Below, piece by piece: positions 1 to 7,700 of a stretch of DNA of 19,965 nucleotides. Each line of letters starts with the position of its first letter. The first letter of the stretch is position 1. The position numbers and the translations under genes are program-made. The DNA comes from Candidatus Poseidoniales archaeon (GTDB taxonomy: Archaea; Thermoplasmatota; Poseidoniia; Poseidoniales; Poseidoniaceae). The notes under the pieces are model-generated. The model had not been told where the DNA came from. It did no database searches and saw only the letters and a list, made by a program, of their open reading frames with translations. The stretch is from contig QQSA01000004.1 of the NCBI GenBank assembly GCA_003602535.1, forward strand, positions 16,886-36,850, read 5' to 3'.

Positions 1-128
1 TATCCAGTCATGCCAATTTAGACATCTTGGAAAGACCGTCTCCCCGCAGGGCGGCCCTTCTAGTCACTTCCCCAGGCATATTGGCATGCCCGAGTGCATA
101 AGCAACCCCCCGACCTACCTCCCCTATA
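1..128 (-). ncRNA. ffs: Archaeal SRP (7S) RNA, 5' Alu domain, truncated by window edge
   Basis: This is the RNA scaffold of the signal recognition particle, which targets nascent secretory and membrane proteins. Read on the minus strand, the segment from about 128 down is G/C-rich against AT-rich surroundings. It carries GGTCGGGGGGTT (115-104) and, after a short hairpin arm, GCCAATATGCCTGGGG (85-70). As I recall methanogen 7S RNAs, these match the conserved blocks GGCCGGGGGGUU and GCCGAUAUGCCGGGG of the Alu domain, in the right order. The 3' part (S domain with the SRP54 site, and the strand closing helix 1) would lie beyond base 1 and is not seen. The exact 5' end is estimated at 124-130 from the TATA-like element. 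RNase P RNA was considered and dropped because its conserved GAGGAAAGUCC and ACAGAA blocks are absent. The identification rests on recalled motifs, not a covariance-model search. Confidence 0.75.
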
Positions 129-148
129 TCAAGGCATCGTAATCGACT

Positions 149-160
149 AGTAAAGTAAAG
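149..160 (-). promoter_or_regulatory. Possible TATA box for the SRP RNA
   Basis: On the minus strand the T-rich stretch CTTTACTTTACT is centred about 26-28 bases upstream of the expected SRP RNA 5' end near 128. That is the usual archaeal TATA-to-start distance. The match to a TATA consensus is only moderate, and the case depends on the spacing. Confidence 0.4.
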
Positions 161-222
161 GGTGAGAGGCATCAAGAAAAATGGGATTCAGTATCACGTT
201 TACTGCCTCGGAATTATGTGGT

Positions 223-271
223 AAAAAATAGCCAGATTCGACTTCGATTTGGTTAGCGGAACGTGCGCTAA
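223..271 (-). terminator. Stop-codon hairpin plus T-tract at the end of the TPR gene
   Basis: Minus-strand TTAGCG (271-266) and CGCTAA (258-253) form a perfect 6-bp inverted repeat with a 7-base loop, and the TAG stop (270-268) sits inside the first arm. A run of six T on the minus strand (228-223) follows about 25 bases later, fitting archaeal termination at U-tracts. Together they probably end transcription before the SRP promoter. The T-tract is the better supported part; the role of the hairpin is inferred. Confidence 0.45.
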
Positions 272-1719
272 ATTAGGGCAATATTTCCAGATACTATCTT
301 ATCGCTAGCATAAGGTGTCAATACGGTCATGGCTTCATCATCCCGTCCAAGTTGTATCAAACACGCACCTAATGCATTTTCAATTTCGACATTTGAAGAA
401 TCTCTACCTCTTACTACATTGATGACTCCAAGTGCTTTTTCGGCACGGCCACTTACCAATAATGCATGACCTAAATTTAGCAAAATTGTATTATTTTGTG
501 TGTCGATTTTTGCACCTTGCCTAAGAGCCATGATCGACGCCTCATACTGCGATGAAGCCATTGGGTCGCCCCTCGCATCCATCTCTAATGCTGATTGTAA
601 AAGTGCCAATCCAAGGTTGTTCAAAATGGTTGAATCATTTGGCCTATTTGTTGAGGCAGTGGACAAAACATGTGCGGCTTCTACCCATGAAGAATTGCCC
701 ATATGAGTAAAGGCTAACTCGACCATTTGTTCAATTTCAGGTTGTCCTGCAGCATTCGTGGATAAAGCTCGAGCTGGATGAAGTTCTGGTGCATCATCAT
801 CGGACGCCATCGAATCCTCCACAGGAGTATGATGGAAATCGTCGAATGTTACTTCAACATCGCCGCTGCTAAGATCGTCATCAAAAGAAACCTCAACAAT
901 TTGATCTTCTTGCGAGTAGATTTCATCCATATCAACTTCTGCAGCATCTATACGCCACAACTCCGGCACCTCGTCAGACAATACTGTCGGTGTATCGGCA
1001 ATATTCAATTTAGAAGACGCTGTTTCTGAGATCACTAGTTCGGACGAAGATGGTGCAGTAATCGCGCTAAAAACATCATCCTCCATGGCATTTTTTTGTT
1101 GTGTTGGCTCTTCGATTTCAAGTCCAATGTTTTCAGGCGATTCCACTACTGGCATCCCAGTTTCTTTTGCAATATTTTCTTCGATTTCAAGTTCAATATT
1201 TTCAGGTAAATCCACAACGGGTTTACCAATTTCATTTGCAATCGGATCTTCGATTTCTAGTTCGATATTAGCAGGTAAATCTACAATTGATTTGTCAATT
1301 GTATTTTCAATGGAATCATCGAGATATTCTTCAGGCAAATCCTGTTCTGTTATTGTTGTTTTTTGGTCAATGTCATCCGATAAGTCGTCAACAGATTCTA
1401 TTTCTTCTTCAACAACATGCTCTTGGTCAGACAAAGGTATTGCGACCTCTTCAACACCATCGCTGAATGAACCGACACCGAACGGTAATGAGGATTTTAG
1501 AACTTCAGCTTTAGCGCCCATTCCGAATGGAAGATGCTCAGTATTATCCTCTTCTTCATCTGTTGAACCAATAGCATCCACAACATCATCTAAACCAGGT
1601 ATTGATTCATCATCCATTACCACATTATCAAGTTCAATATCGAGTGAAACTTGTGAGCCACAGGATGGGCATGCCCCCCCTCCGAGGAATAACAACCCGC
1701 AGACTCTGCACTCTTGCAT
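268..1719 (-). CDS. Acidic protein with N-terminal zinc ribbon and C-terminal TPR repeats
   Basis: No specific function is recognised. The 483-residue product opens with a rubredoxin-like zinc knuckle (C4, C7, C17, C20: CxxC-x9-CxxC). A long, very acidic, low-complexity linker (about 28-315) follows, rich in Asp/Glu with Ile/Val/Pro. It ends with a helical region (about 330-480) whose spacing and residues fit TPR units (for example DSTILNNLGLALLQSA and NTILLNLGHALLVSGRAEKAL). The linker contains three near-identical 21-23-residue units (145-211), two LPFG(M/V)G segments (63-83) and a doubled VEV(S/T)FDD motif. There is no signal peptide or membrane helix, so a cytoplasmic scaffold that binds a partner through the TPRs is the simplest reading. 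The ATG at 1719 directly precedes the Cys knuckle, which supports this start. The gene lies 64 bases after the transporter gene, on the same strand. Confidence 0.8.
   Translation of the reverse strand: MQECRVCGLLFLGGGACPSCGSQVSLDIELDNVVMDDESIPGLDDVVDAIGSTDEEEDNTEHLPFGMGAKAEVLKSSLPFGVGSFSDGVEEVAIPLSDQEHVVEEEIESVDDLSDDIDQKTTITEQDLPEEYLDDSIENTIDKSIVDLPANIELEIEDPIANEIGKPVVDLPENIELEIEENIAKETGMPVVESPENIGLEIEEPTQQKNAMEDDVFSAITAPSSSELVISETASSKLNIADTPTVLSDEVPELWRIDAAEVDMDEIYSQEDQIVEVSFDDDLSSGDVEVTFDDFHHTPVEDSMASDDDAPELHPARALSTNAAGQPEIEQMVELAFTHMGNSSWVEAAHVLSTASTNRPNDSTILNNLGLALLQSALEMDARGDPMASSQYEASIMALRQGAKIDTQNNTILLNLGHALLVSGRAEKALGVINVVRGRDSSNVEIENALGACLIQLGRDDEAMTVLTPYASDKIVSGNIALI
1087..1287 (-). 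repeat. Three tandem ~69-bp coding repeats (acidic linker)
   Basis: Residues 145-167, 168-190 and 191-211 of the zinc-ribbon/TPR protein align as IVDLPANIELEIEDPI, VVDLPENIELEIEENI and VVESPENIGLEIEEP, each followed by a short variable end. At the DNA level the units at 1219-1287, 1150-1218 and 1087-1149 share long runs such as the TTCGATTTC(A/T)AGTTC block. This indicates recent in-frame duplication. Confidence 0.85.
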
Positions 1720-1774
1720 GTTATCGGCCCAAACTGTTACGAACGCTCACAACCTTTGAACACACCGCAACTAT

Positions 1775-1789
1775 GAGTGAGAATCACTC
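1775..1789 (-). terminator. Short hairpin containing the transporter stop codon
   Basis: Minus-strand GAGTGA-TTC-TCACTC is a perfect 6-bp inverted repeat with a 3-base loop. The TGA stop of the transporter gene (1786-1784) forms the end of the first arm. No T-tract follows, so a classical terminator is not shown. It could be a 3'-end stabiliser or processing site, or chance. It is listed because the same arrangement occurs at two other gene ends here. Confidence 0.35.
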
Positions 1790-3520
1790 GTCTTCGAAGT
1801 ATGAATTGATTGTTTCAGGAACCATAGTCATGATCGATTCACTATCGACTAATGCTTCTGCCCAATTCTTACCCTTGCTTTTGCCATTGTAGTATTGCCA
1901 AACAATTCCCAGAAGGGCTATTCCGAGGAATACGAACTTCCAGATTTCAGCAACCCAATAAACCATTACCACATATCCTGTTATGATTGAAACTGTCATT
2001 AGCATAACAGGGAAACCTGCTTTGAAGAACTCATTGAATGAGATAGGATATCCTGCCTCTTCACTCATACCAGCAGTTACCACGTTAGCAGAGGCACCGA
2101 TTAGCGTTCCATTTCCACCTAGACAGGCACCGAAAGCGAGTGCCCAAATTAGTGGACCCAATGATAAATCTAATGAATCGGAAATTTGCAATACAACTGG
2201 AATCATTGTAATGGTATACGGGATGTTATCGATAAATGCTGAAGCTATTGCACTCACCCAGAGAATAATGATTAATGCTGCAACGAATTGATAATCATCT
2301 GAGAAGTAATTGATTGCAGATTCTACTTGATCTCCGATCCAACCAATAACTCCTAGATGTTGTAGGGAATGGATAAGTACGAAAAGACCCGCGAAGAAAA
2401 TCAGTGTAGTCCATTCAACTTTTTCAAGAGGCTCTTCTAGGTCATGACGGTCTGTTACAAGAAGCATTACGACTGCACCAATCAGAGCTACCCAAGATAC
2501 AGGAATATGTAATATTGGATTTAGGAAGAAACCAAGAATTACTAGGCCTAATACTGTACCAGATGCTTTGAGCATCTTAGCATCCTTTACACCATACTTT
2601 GCTTCTAATTCTTCAACATCACGAATTCTTTCGCCCGAGAATTCCTCAGCATACATCCATTTCAACATCATGAATGTTGGGACAATAGTCAACAAAATAC
2701 CAGGTGCTAATTGAATAATGAAATCATTGAAAGCGACTCCATCACTGGCCAATTCAGAATAACCTGCATTTTCGATAGCACTTTCACTCATCATTGAGCC
2801 GATGATAATGTTTGGAGGATCTCCAATCATTGTAGCGGCACCACCTATGTTCGAAAACAATACTTCAGCGATTAGAAGCGGAATAGGATTTAGGTCCAAT
2901 ACTCGTGCTAATTGGATAGTAACTGGAGTTAACAGCAGCATTGTAGTAACATTGTCTAAAAACGCAGAAAGTACTGCAGTAACTGAACATAATATCACCA
3001 CTAGTGTCCAAACATTTCCATTGCTTTTCTTGTATGCCTGAACCGCGAACCATTCGAAAATACCTGTGTGTGAAATAACTCCAACCATCACCATCATTCC
3101 CAAAAGCAAACCAATGGTTTCCCACTCAATCAGAGTCGTTGTTTCAGCAAGAGACAATGCACCTCCTACCTTGTAATGATTGAGAGCAAGTATCGCTGCA
3201 AGACCCCCCATTGCCGCAGCTAAAGTTCGATGAACGACTTCTGTAATTATCAGAGCATAAACGAAAATCAAAATCCCTAAACCGACCCATACAGGTTCAT
3301 TTCCTAACCCATCTTTAAGCGAGATATTGATATCGACAGCCGCCCCTCCTGCCGCATTAGAAGAGGAGATGAAGGCCATGACTCCAGCCCCAACAAGAGC
3401 CAACAATGAAATCCATTGCGAGGGGTGTCTGTTGAGAATTCGGTTGGTACGCATGAAGGGTCCGAGTAATCTCGCCTCTATGAGCATTGGGTCACTACTT
3501 GGACCACAAAACGCCAACAT
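1784..3520 (-). CDS. ArsB/NhaD/P-protein family ion transporter
   Basis: This is a polytopic membrane transporter of the ion transporter superfamily, probably a Na+/H+ antiporter or an anion/arsenite-type permease; the substrate cannot be told from sequence. About eleven hydrophobic segments run through the 578 residues. The two inverted halves each show the family's paired motifs: a hairpin with a DN (FLDNVTTMLLLTPV, DN at 189-190; FIDNIPYTITMIPV, DN at 431-432) and a Gly-rich loop (SNIGGAATMIGDPPN, 223-237; GGNGTLIGASANV, 468-480). GDPPN is typical of the P-protein/ArsB branch. A charged cytoplasmic loop lies around 287-316. The longest start (3520) overlaps the upstream YhbY gene by 26 bases. 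ATGs at 3487 and 3454 would avoid this, and 3454 leaves a short Arg-rich N-terminus before the first helix. No strong Shine-Dalgarno sequence chooses between them. Confidence 0.87.
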   Translation of the reverse strand: MLAFCGPSSDPMLIEARLLGPFMRTNRILNRHPSQWISLLALVGAGVMAFISSSNAAGGAAVDINISLKDGLGNEPVWVGLGILIFVYALIITEVVHRTLAAAMGGLAAILALNHYKVGGALSLAETTTLIEWETIGLLLGMMVMVGVISHTGIFEWFAVQAYKKSNGNVWTLVVILCSVTAVLSAFLDNVTTMLLLTPVTIQLARVLDLNPIPLLIAEVLFSNIGGAATMIGDPPNIIIGSMMSESAIENAGYSELASDGVAFNDFIIQLAPGILLTIVPTFMMLKWMYAEEFSGERIRDVEELEAKYGVKDAKMLKASGTVLGLVILGFFLNPILHIPVSWVALIGAVVMLLVTDRHDLEEPLEKVEWTTLIFFAGLFVLIHSLQHLGVIGWIGDQVESAINYFSDDYQFVAALIIILWVSAIASAFIDNIPYTITMIPVVLQISDSLDLSLGPLIWALAFGACLGGNGTLIGASANVVTAGMSEEAGYPISFNEFFKAGFPVMLMTVSIITGYVVMVYWVAEIWKFVFLGIALLGIVWQYYNGKSKGKNWAEALVDSESIMTMVPETINSYFEDE

Positions 3521-3761
3521 TACCCCTTGCTAGAACTAGAATCGAAGAGGTTTCTTTAGCCAAATGTTCCCAAACCAAGATTTTGTCATCACGTTCGTAA
3601 ATCCCCTTATTGATCTTTATTTTGACTATTTTTCGCTTTCTTAGTTGGCCGATTATCTCTTCTACAAGATTATCAGTAACACCGGTTTTACCAATACGAA
3701 CGCTGGGCTGGAAATTCCTGTCCATTGCTTGTCGTTTGATATTGGAAGGAATATCAGTCAT
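3495..3761 (-). CDS. YhbY/CRS1-type (CRM domain) RNA-binding protein
   Basis: This is a small (88-residue) single-CRM-domain protein. Family members bind RNA and, in bacteria, associate with pre-50S ribosomal particles. The fold is visible as an N-terminal helix (IPSNIKRQAM), then PSVRIGKTGVTDNLVEEIIGQLRKRKIVKIKIN with the conserved basic-Gly loop G-K-T-G-V, and a terminal strand segment ILVLARGNVGVLW. The start is the ATG at 3761, not the ATG 33 bases further upstream, because GGAGGT lies at 3773-3768 with a 6-base spacer. The start overlaps the end of the rnp4 gene by 8 bases, which implies translational coupling. Pairing with an RNase P protein fits a role in RNA maturation or ribosome assembly. 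Confidence 0.88.
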   Translation of the reverse strand: MTDIPSNIKRQAMDRNFQPSVRIGKTGVTDNLVEEIIGQLRKRKIVKIKINKGIYERDDKILVWEHLAKETSSILVLARGNVGVLWSK

Positions 3762-4098
3762 CACTCGACCTCCTGTGATACTTTGGACCGCCACCTAATC
3801 TTCTAATTCTACCACAATCCAAACATGTAGTAATCCTCTGCCCGTCACGAATTCTTACTCTTGCGGAAACTCCTGGTATCAAAATTGCAGTACATCCACG
3901 ACAAATCCAATGCCTTTGGGTTATGGGAAGAGGAAGACGGTTGCGGCGAGATGTTCTAACCAAATGCTTCGCAGCGTTTCTACGAGCAATCATGGGCATT
4001 GAAACATCTGACATCACCGAAGAAAGATGGTTTTGGGCATCAAGAGCCTTCTCTCGACGTTGGCGTTTCGCCTTGGCTCTACCCTTATTTCGACCCAT
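3754..4098 (-). CDS. rnp4: RNase P protein component 4 (Rpp21/Rpr2 family)
   Basis: This is a protein subunit of archaeal RNase P, which removes 5' leaders from precursor tRNAs; in archaea it pairs with Rpp29 on the specificity side of the catalytic RNA. The 114 residues fit the family size. The N-terminus is strongly basic (GRNKGRAKAKRQRREKA). A helical segment ending AAKHLVRTSRRNRLPLP follows, then the zinc ribbon C66-x2-C69 and C92-x2-C95 with the family motif CLDCGRIRRL, and a basic tail. The ATG at 4098 is 9 bases after the adk stop. The 3' end overlaps the next gene by 8 bases. The combination of Rpr2 zinc ribbon and basic helices makes other zinc-ribbon proteins unlikely. Confidence 0.92.
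   Translation of the reverse strand: MGRNKGRAKAKRQRREKALDAQNHLSSVMSDVSMPMIARRNAAKHLVRTSRRNRLPLPITQRHWICRGCTAILIPGVSARVRIRDGQRITTCLDCGRIRRLGGGPKYHRRSSDD
3768..3773 (-). promoter_or_regulatory. Shine-Dalgarno GGAGGT for the YhbY-type gene
   Basis: GGAGGT lies 6 bases before the ATG at 3761, inside the last codons of rnp4. It is the strongest ribosome binding site among the leftward genes and fixes the start of the YhbY-type protein. Confidence 0.8.
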
Positions 4099-4107
4099 AA
4101 TTTCAAC

Positions 4108-4740
4108 TCAATCAAGTGCAGATAAAATGTCTTCAGTGATCTCATCGATGGCACGATCACCATTTATTCGATGAAAAATACCTTGATTGTCATACCAGTC
4201 AGCCAACGGTGAGGTTTGTTGATGATAAGCACCTAATCGACTTAATACAGTGTCTTCATTATCATCTGCTCGACGTTTGAAGTTTGAGGAGCCGCATACA
4301 TCGCATACACCTTCAACTGCTGTTGGATTGAATGTATCATGGTAAACCGCACTACAATCGCCACAAGTATATCTTCCGCAGATCCGTTCTACGATTCTTT
4401 CATCTGGAACTTCAATTGCGATTACATGGGAAACTTTAGTGATACGAGATAGGGCCTCAGCCTGGGGAATTGTGCGAGGGAATCCGTCAAACATAACTCC
4501 ATTTGACGCGTCGTCTTCGAGCAGCCTCTCGCGTATCAATGCAATAATTACTTCATCAGGTACAAGTTGACCTGCATCCATGAATTTTTTTGCTTCGATT
4601 CCAGTTTGTGTTCCCGCTGCTACAGATGCACGCAACATATCGCCAGTGCTAATTTGTGGTAAACCAGTTGATTCCATTATCCTCTGGGCTTGTGTACCCT
4701 TGCCGGCTCCTGGAGGACCGAACAATACTATGCTCTCCAT
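4108..4740 (-). CDS. adk: Adenylate kinase, zinc-LID type
   Basis: It catalyses ATP + AMP = 2 ADP in the cytoplasm. From the ATG at 4740 the protein has 210 residues, normal for long-form adenylate kinases. It starts directly at the P-loop strand: GPPGAGKGT at 8-16, then the AMP-binding STGDMLR (31-37) and DGFPRT (85-90). The LID domain carries four cysteines, C126/C129 and C146/C149, for a structural zinc. The Arg-rich RRADDNEDTVLSRL (156-169) supplies catalytic arginines. A longer reading frame open to 4830 would overlap the subtilase gene and add about 30 residues before the P-loop strand, so it is rejected. This is the bacterial-like long form, not the trimeric archaeal form of Methanococcus or Sulfolobus. 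It sits 26 bases after the subtilase stop and 9 before rnp4. Confidence 0.95.
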   Translation of the reverse strand: MESIVLFGPPGAGKGTQAQRIMESTGLPQISTGDMLRASVAAGTQTGIEAKKFMDAGQLVPDEVIIALIRERLLEDDASNGVMFDGFPRTIPQAEALSRITKVSHVIAIEVPDERIVERICGRYTCGDCSAVYHDTFNPTAVEGVCDVCGSSNFKRRADDNEDTVLSRLGAYHQQTSPLADWYDNQGIFHRINGDRAIDEITEDILSALD

Positions 4741-4766
4741 GTTACCAGCGTGTAGTGTTCCGGTTT

Positions 4767-7700
4767 TCACTGTTGGCCTTGCTGGGCAAGCCATTGATGT
4801 CCGTAATATTGCCACTGTTCCATAGTCCAACCTGGTGGCAAACCACTAGGTGGTAATGGCGGACCTGCTGGAACTTCTGGCTTTGGAGGAGGAGCAGGGT
4901 CTGGAGTGACAATTGCAGGAGGCCTTCCTACAGGAACTGCTACCGGAGGTCGGCCTGCAGGGAGTGCAGAAGGAGGCCTACCTGATGGAACAACAGGAGG
5001 CGCAGGAATTGGCAGGCTCGGTATTGATTCTGCTAATGCATCAGCAATTTCTTCAGCAGTAACACCACCGCTTGCTAATGATTCTTGACCAACAACTGAA
5101 TCCATCACAGCTTGCATACGCAATCCATCATCAGGGATTGAGTGAGCGTCTGGTGAAACAAGCTCTTCACCTGAGAGATCTTTTGGTGCGGATCTCTTAA
5201 TTTTTCTTGCAACTATAGCCATTACCAAAACTATGGCTCCGATTATTGAATATGCAACCGGTGCCGAAACAATACCAAATAATCCGCCTTGAGCTTTGGA
5301 ATTTTTGACACTTACCTCAATATCCAGAACTGATTCCCCTGCAACTAAATCTCCAGATTTAGTGAAGCAACTGAATGTCATTTTCTTGATTCCTGATGTT
5401 GCATCTTCGTTAGGAGATACTGTGATTTCAATCTCTTCACTCTGACCAACTTCTAATCCAGAGATGGTATTTTCAGATAAATCAACATCCCATCCCTCAT
5501 CATTAACTTCGGCATCAAGTTCAGCATCAAGAGGCATGTTTCCGATATTTTTTATGGTTACAACCTGAGAACCTTCTCCATCCCTTTCAACACCTAACAA
5601 CTTAGCAGATTCATCTTCGTAATCGATTGCACAAAATGCTTCAGCCAAAACTTGTACAGAATAGGTTGAACTAACTTGCAATGAATCAAATCCATTGTTT
5701 ATGGTTGCAAAAATACCTAAATCAAATGCGTTATCACTGGATTGTTGGTTCAATGGTGATTTAATTCCAACACGGATTGTTGTATTTGATCTAGGTTCTA
5801 AGTATTCTGGGACACTACTGAAGATAACTTCCCATCCATCAGGTGGTAAAGAATTTGTCAATTCTAGGTAAACTCTTGAGTTACCTGTGTTCTCAAGTTC
5901 TAGAGAATTATAGTTATAATTACCATTTGGTACTGTCGACATAAACTGGTTTTCTGAAGATATGTCTAGGCCAATTTCATCTTTGACAATCAGTTTAGTT
6001 TCATTAATTATGAAATTGGATTGATCTTGACTAATTTTGATGACCAAATTATTTTCTTCATTTCTTTCAGCAACACCAGAGACTAAAATTTCAAACCTAA
6101 CTTGTGCTGACTCACCAGGTTGGATATTAACATCTACTTCTCTACTTTCAGTTTGAGTATCATGCGATACTTGAATAGTCCAATCAGTACGTTCAGGATT
6201 AATTCTTACTGACAAATCCAATGCAGAATTGCCAATGTTTTCGATATCAAGAGTTAGATTTAGACGCTCACCAGTATCGACATTTACATCTTTTGAACTT
6301 GCAGCAGGACCTACTGCAACCCCCGTATCATCATAAAGATCAGTATCAAATGATTCGAGAGTTTTTACCGTCAAAACGACTGATTCAGTGATATTTAGAG
6401 ATACGTCAGCTTCACTAGTTACTGAGCATGATATCGAATCTGTACTGCCTGCAGAAGGCAGCCCATCAGCAACAGGTGGAACATAAAGTCGTACCTGAAC
6501 AGATAAAAATTCCAAAATATCCAGAGGCTCAAATGAGTATGATGATGAATTTGAGTCACCTAGTTGAACTTGCCATCTATTCTGACTGTAGCAATCAATG
6601 TCGTAAACAGCTGGAGAATTGCCATCATTTCTAACCGACATAGTAAATGATGTACTTTCCCCAGGTATTGCTTCAAGGCCGCTGGTACCTGCAGGAGTCA
6701 CTAGAGCATCCTTGACTTCTTCGACTACTAACCTAAGCCTAATTATGTGCTTGACTGATGGATTATTGCTATATTTAGCAGTTAAATCCATCACAAATGT
6801 TCCCGCCTTTGCATATCTATCGACATCTCCTGAAAGATCAGCATCATCATCATTCATTGTAATGTTAAGGTAAATTGAATCTCCAGTATTACCCATAGCA
6901 GATAACGAAAATGGCCCCGATAAATCAGAATTACGAGACCAAGTATCCTCGGTTGGAAGAAGTACATCATCACGAACTGTACTTTGCATCTGAACTTGTG
7001 AAAGATGTAGACTCACGGATTGAAGATCTGTACCTTCATGTTTCAATAGAACTGGCCAGGTATAACCTTCTGCAAGTCGAGGATCAAGAGTTTGATTAAC
7101 CATGTTAGCATCTTCATCACCATTGCTGTCCAGTGTGAAGAGCCTCACTCCAAGTGCTGCCACATTAATTGTCACCTCCTCAATATTATTGTTAATGCCA
7201 TTAATTTCATCGTTTATTTCTGAAACATCAGAATCAACATCAACAGTTAATTTCAGATTATGATCACCCGTTGTTGTAAAGGCATGATACATAGTCATTG
7301 AATCGATTTTACCAGCTTTCAAATTGGGCCGAACACCATCATAAATTGTTGTGCCTTCAGTAACGTCTACCAGTGTTACTCGGAATTGGCCTGTATCAGC
7401 AGTTCCTTGGTTTAGCCAGGATATTCTTAAAGTAATCAAATCATTAACCAAAGGTGACGAAGAAGAGGGGTATATCGCACCATTAAATGCAACTAAATCC
7501 GCTTTTTGATCCAGTGTTGCATCTCCGGTTAGGACAACCGAGTATGATTGATCTAGGCCACCAGAATGCATTACTTTCAACTGCCATTTACCAGCAGGAA
7601 GTGCTGAACTTGGAGAGATTTTAATCCTCTCAACATTATTCAAATCATCATGCACACCATTGGGAATAGATACACCATTTTGCATGACATTTCCTTTGAA

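Noticed and set aside
1..130. RNase P RNA on the minus strand
   Set aside because: The G-rich start is superficially similar, but the conserved GAGGAAAGUCC and ACAGAA blocks are missing, while two SRP Alu-domain blocks match in order.
1085..1759. Plus-strand open frame opposite the zinc-ribbon/TPR gene
   Set aside because: It is Ser/Thr-rich with repeats that mirror the acidic repeats of the real gene on the other strand. The real gene has a zinc knuckle and TPRs.
2865..3125. Minus-strand frame inside the transporter gene
   Set aside because: It lies in another frame of a well-supported membrane protein and shows no domain.
4778..4790. CTTGC-3-GCAAG hairpin near the subtilase stop
   Set aside because: It is a short stem wholly inside coding sequence, not overlapping the stop, and expected by chance at this size.
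4741..4830. N-terminal extension of adenylate kinase
   Set aside because: It overlaps the subtilase gene and precedes the first strand of the P-loop fold. The ATG at 4740 gives the standard N-terminus.
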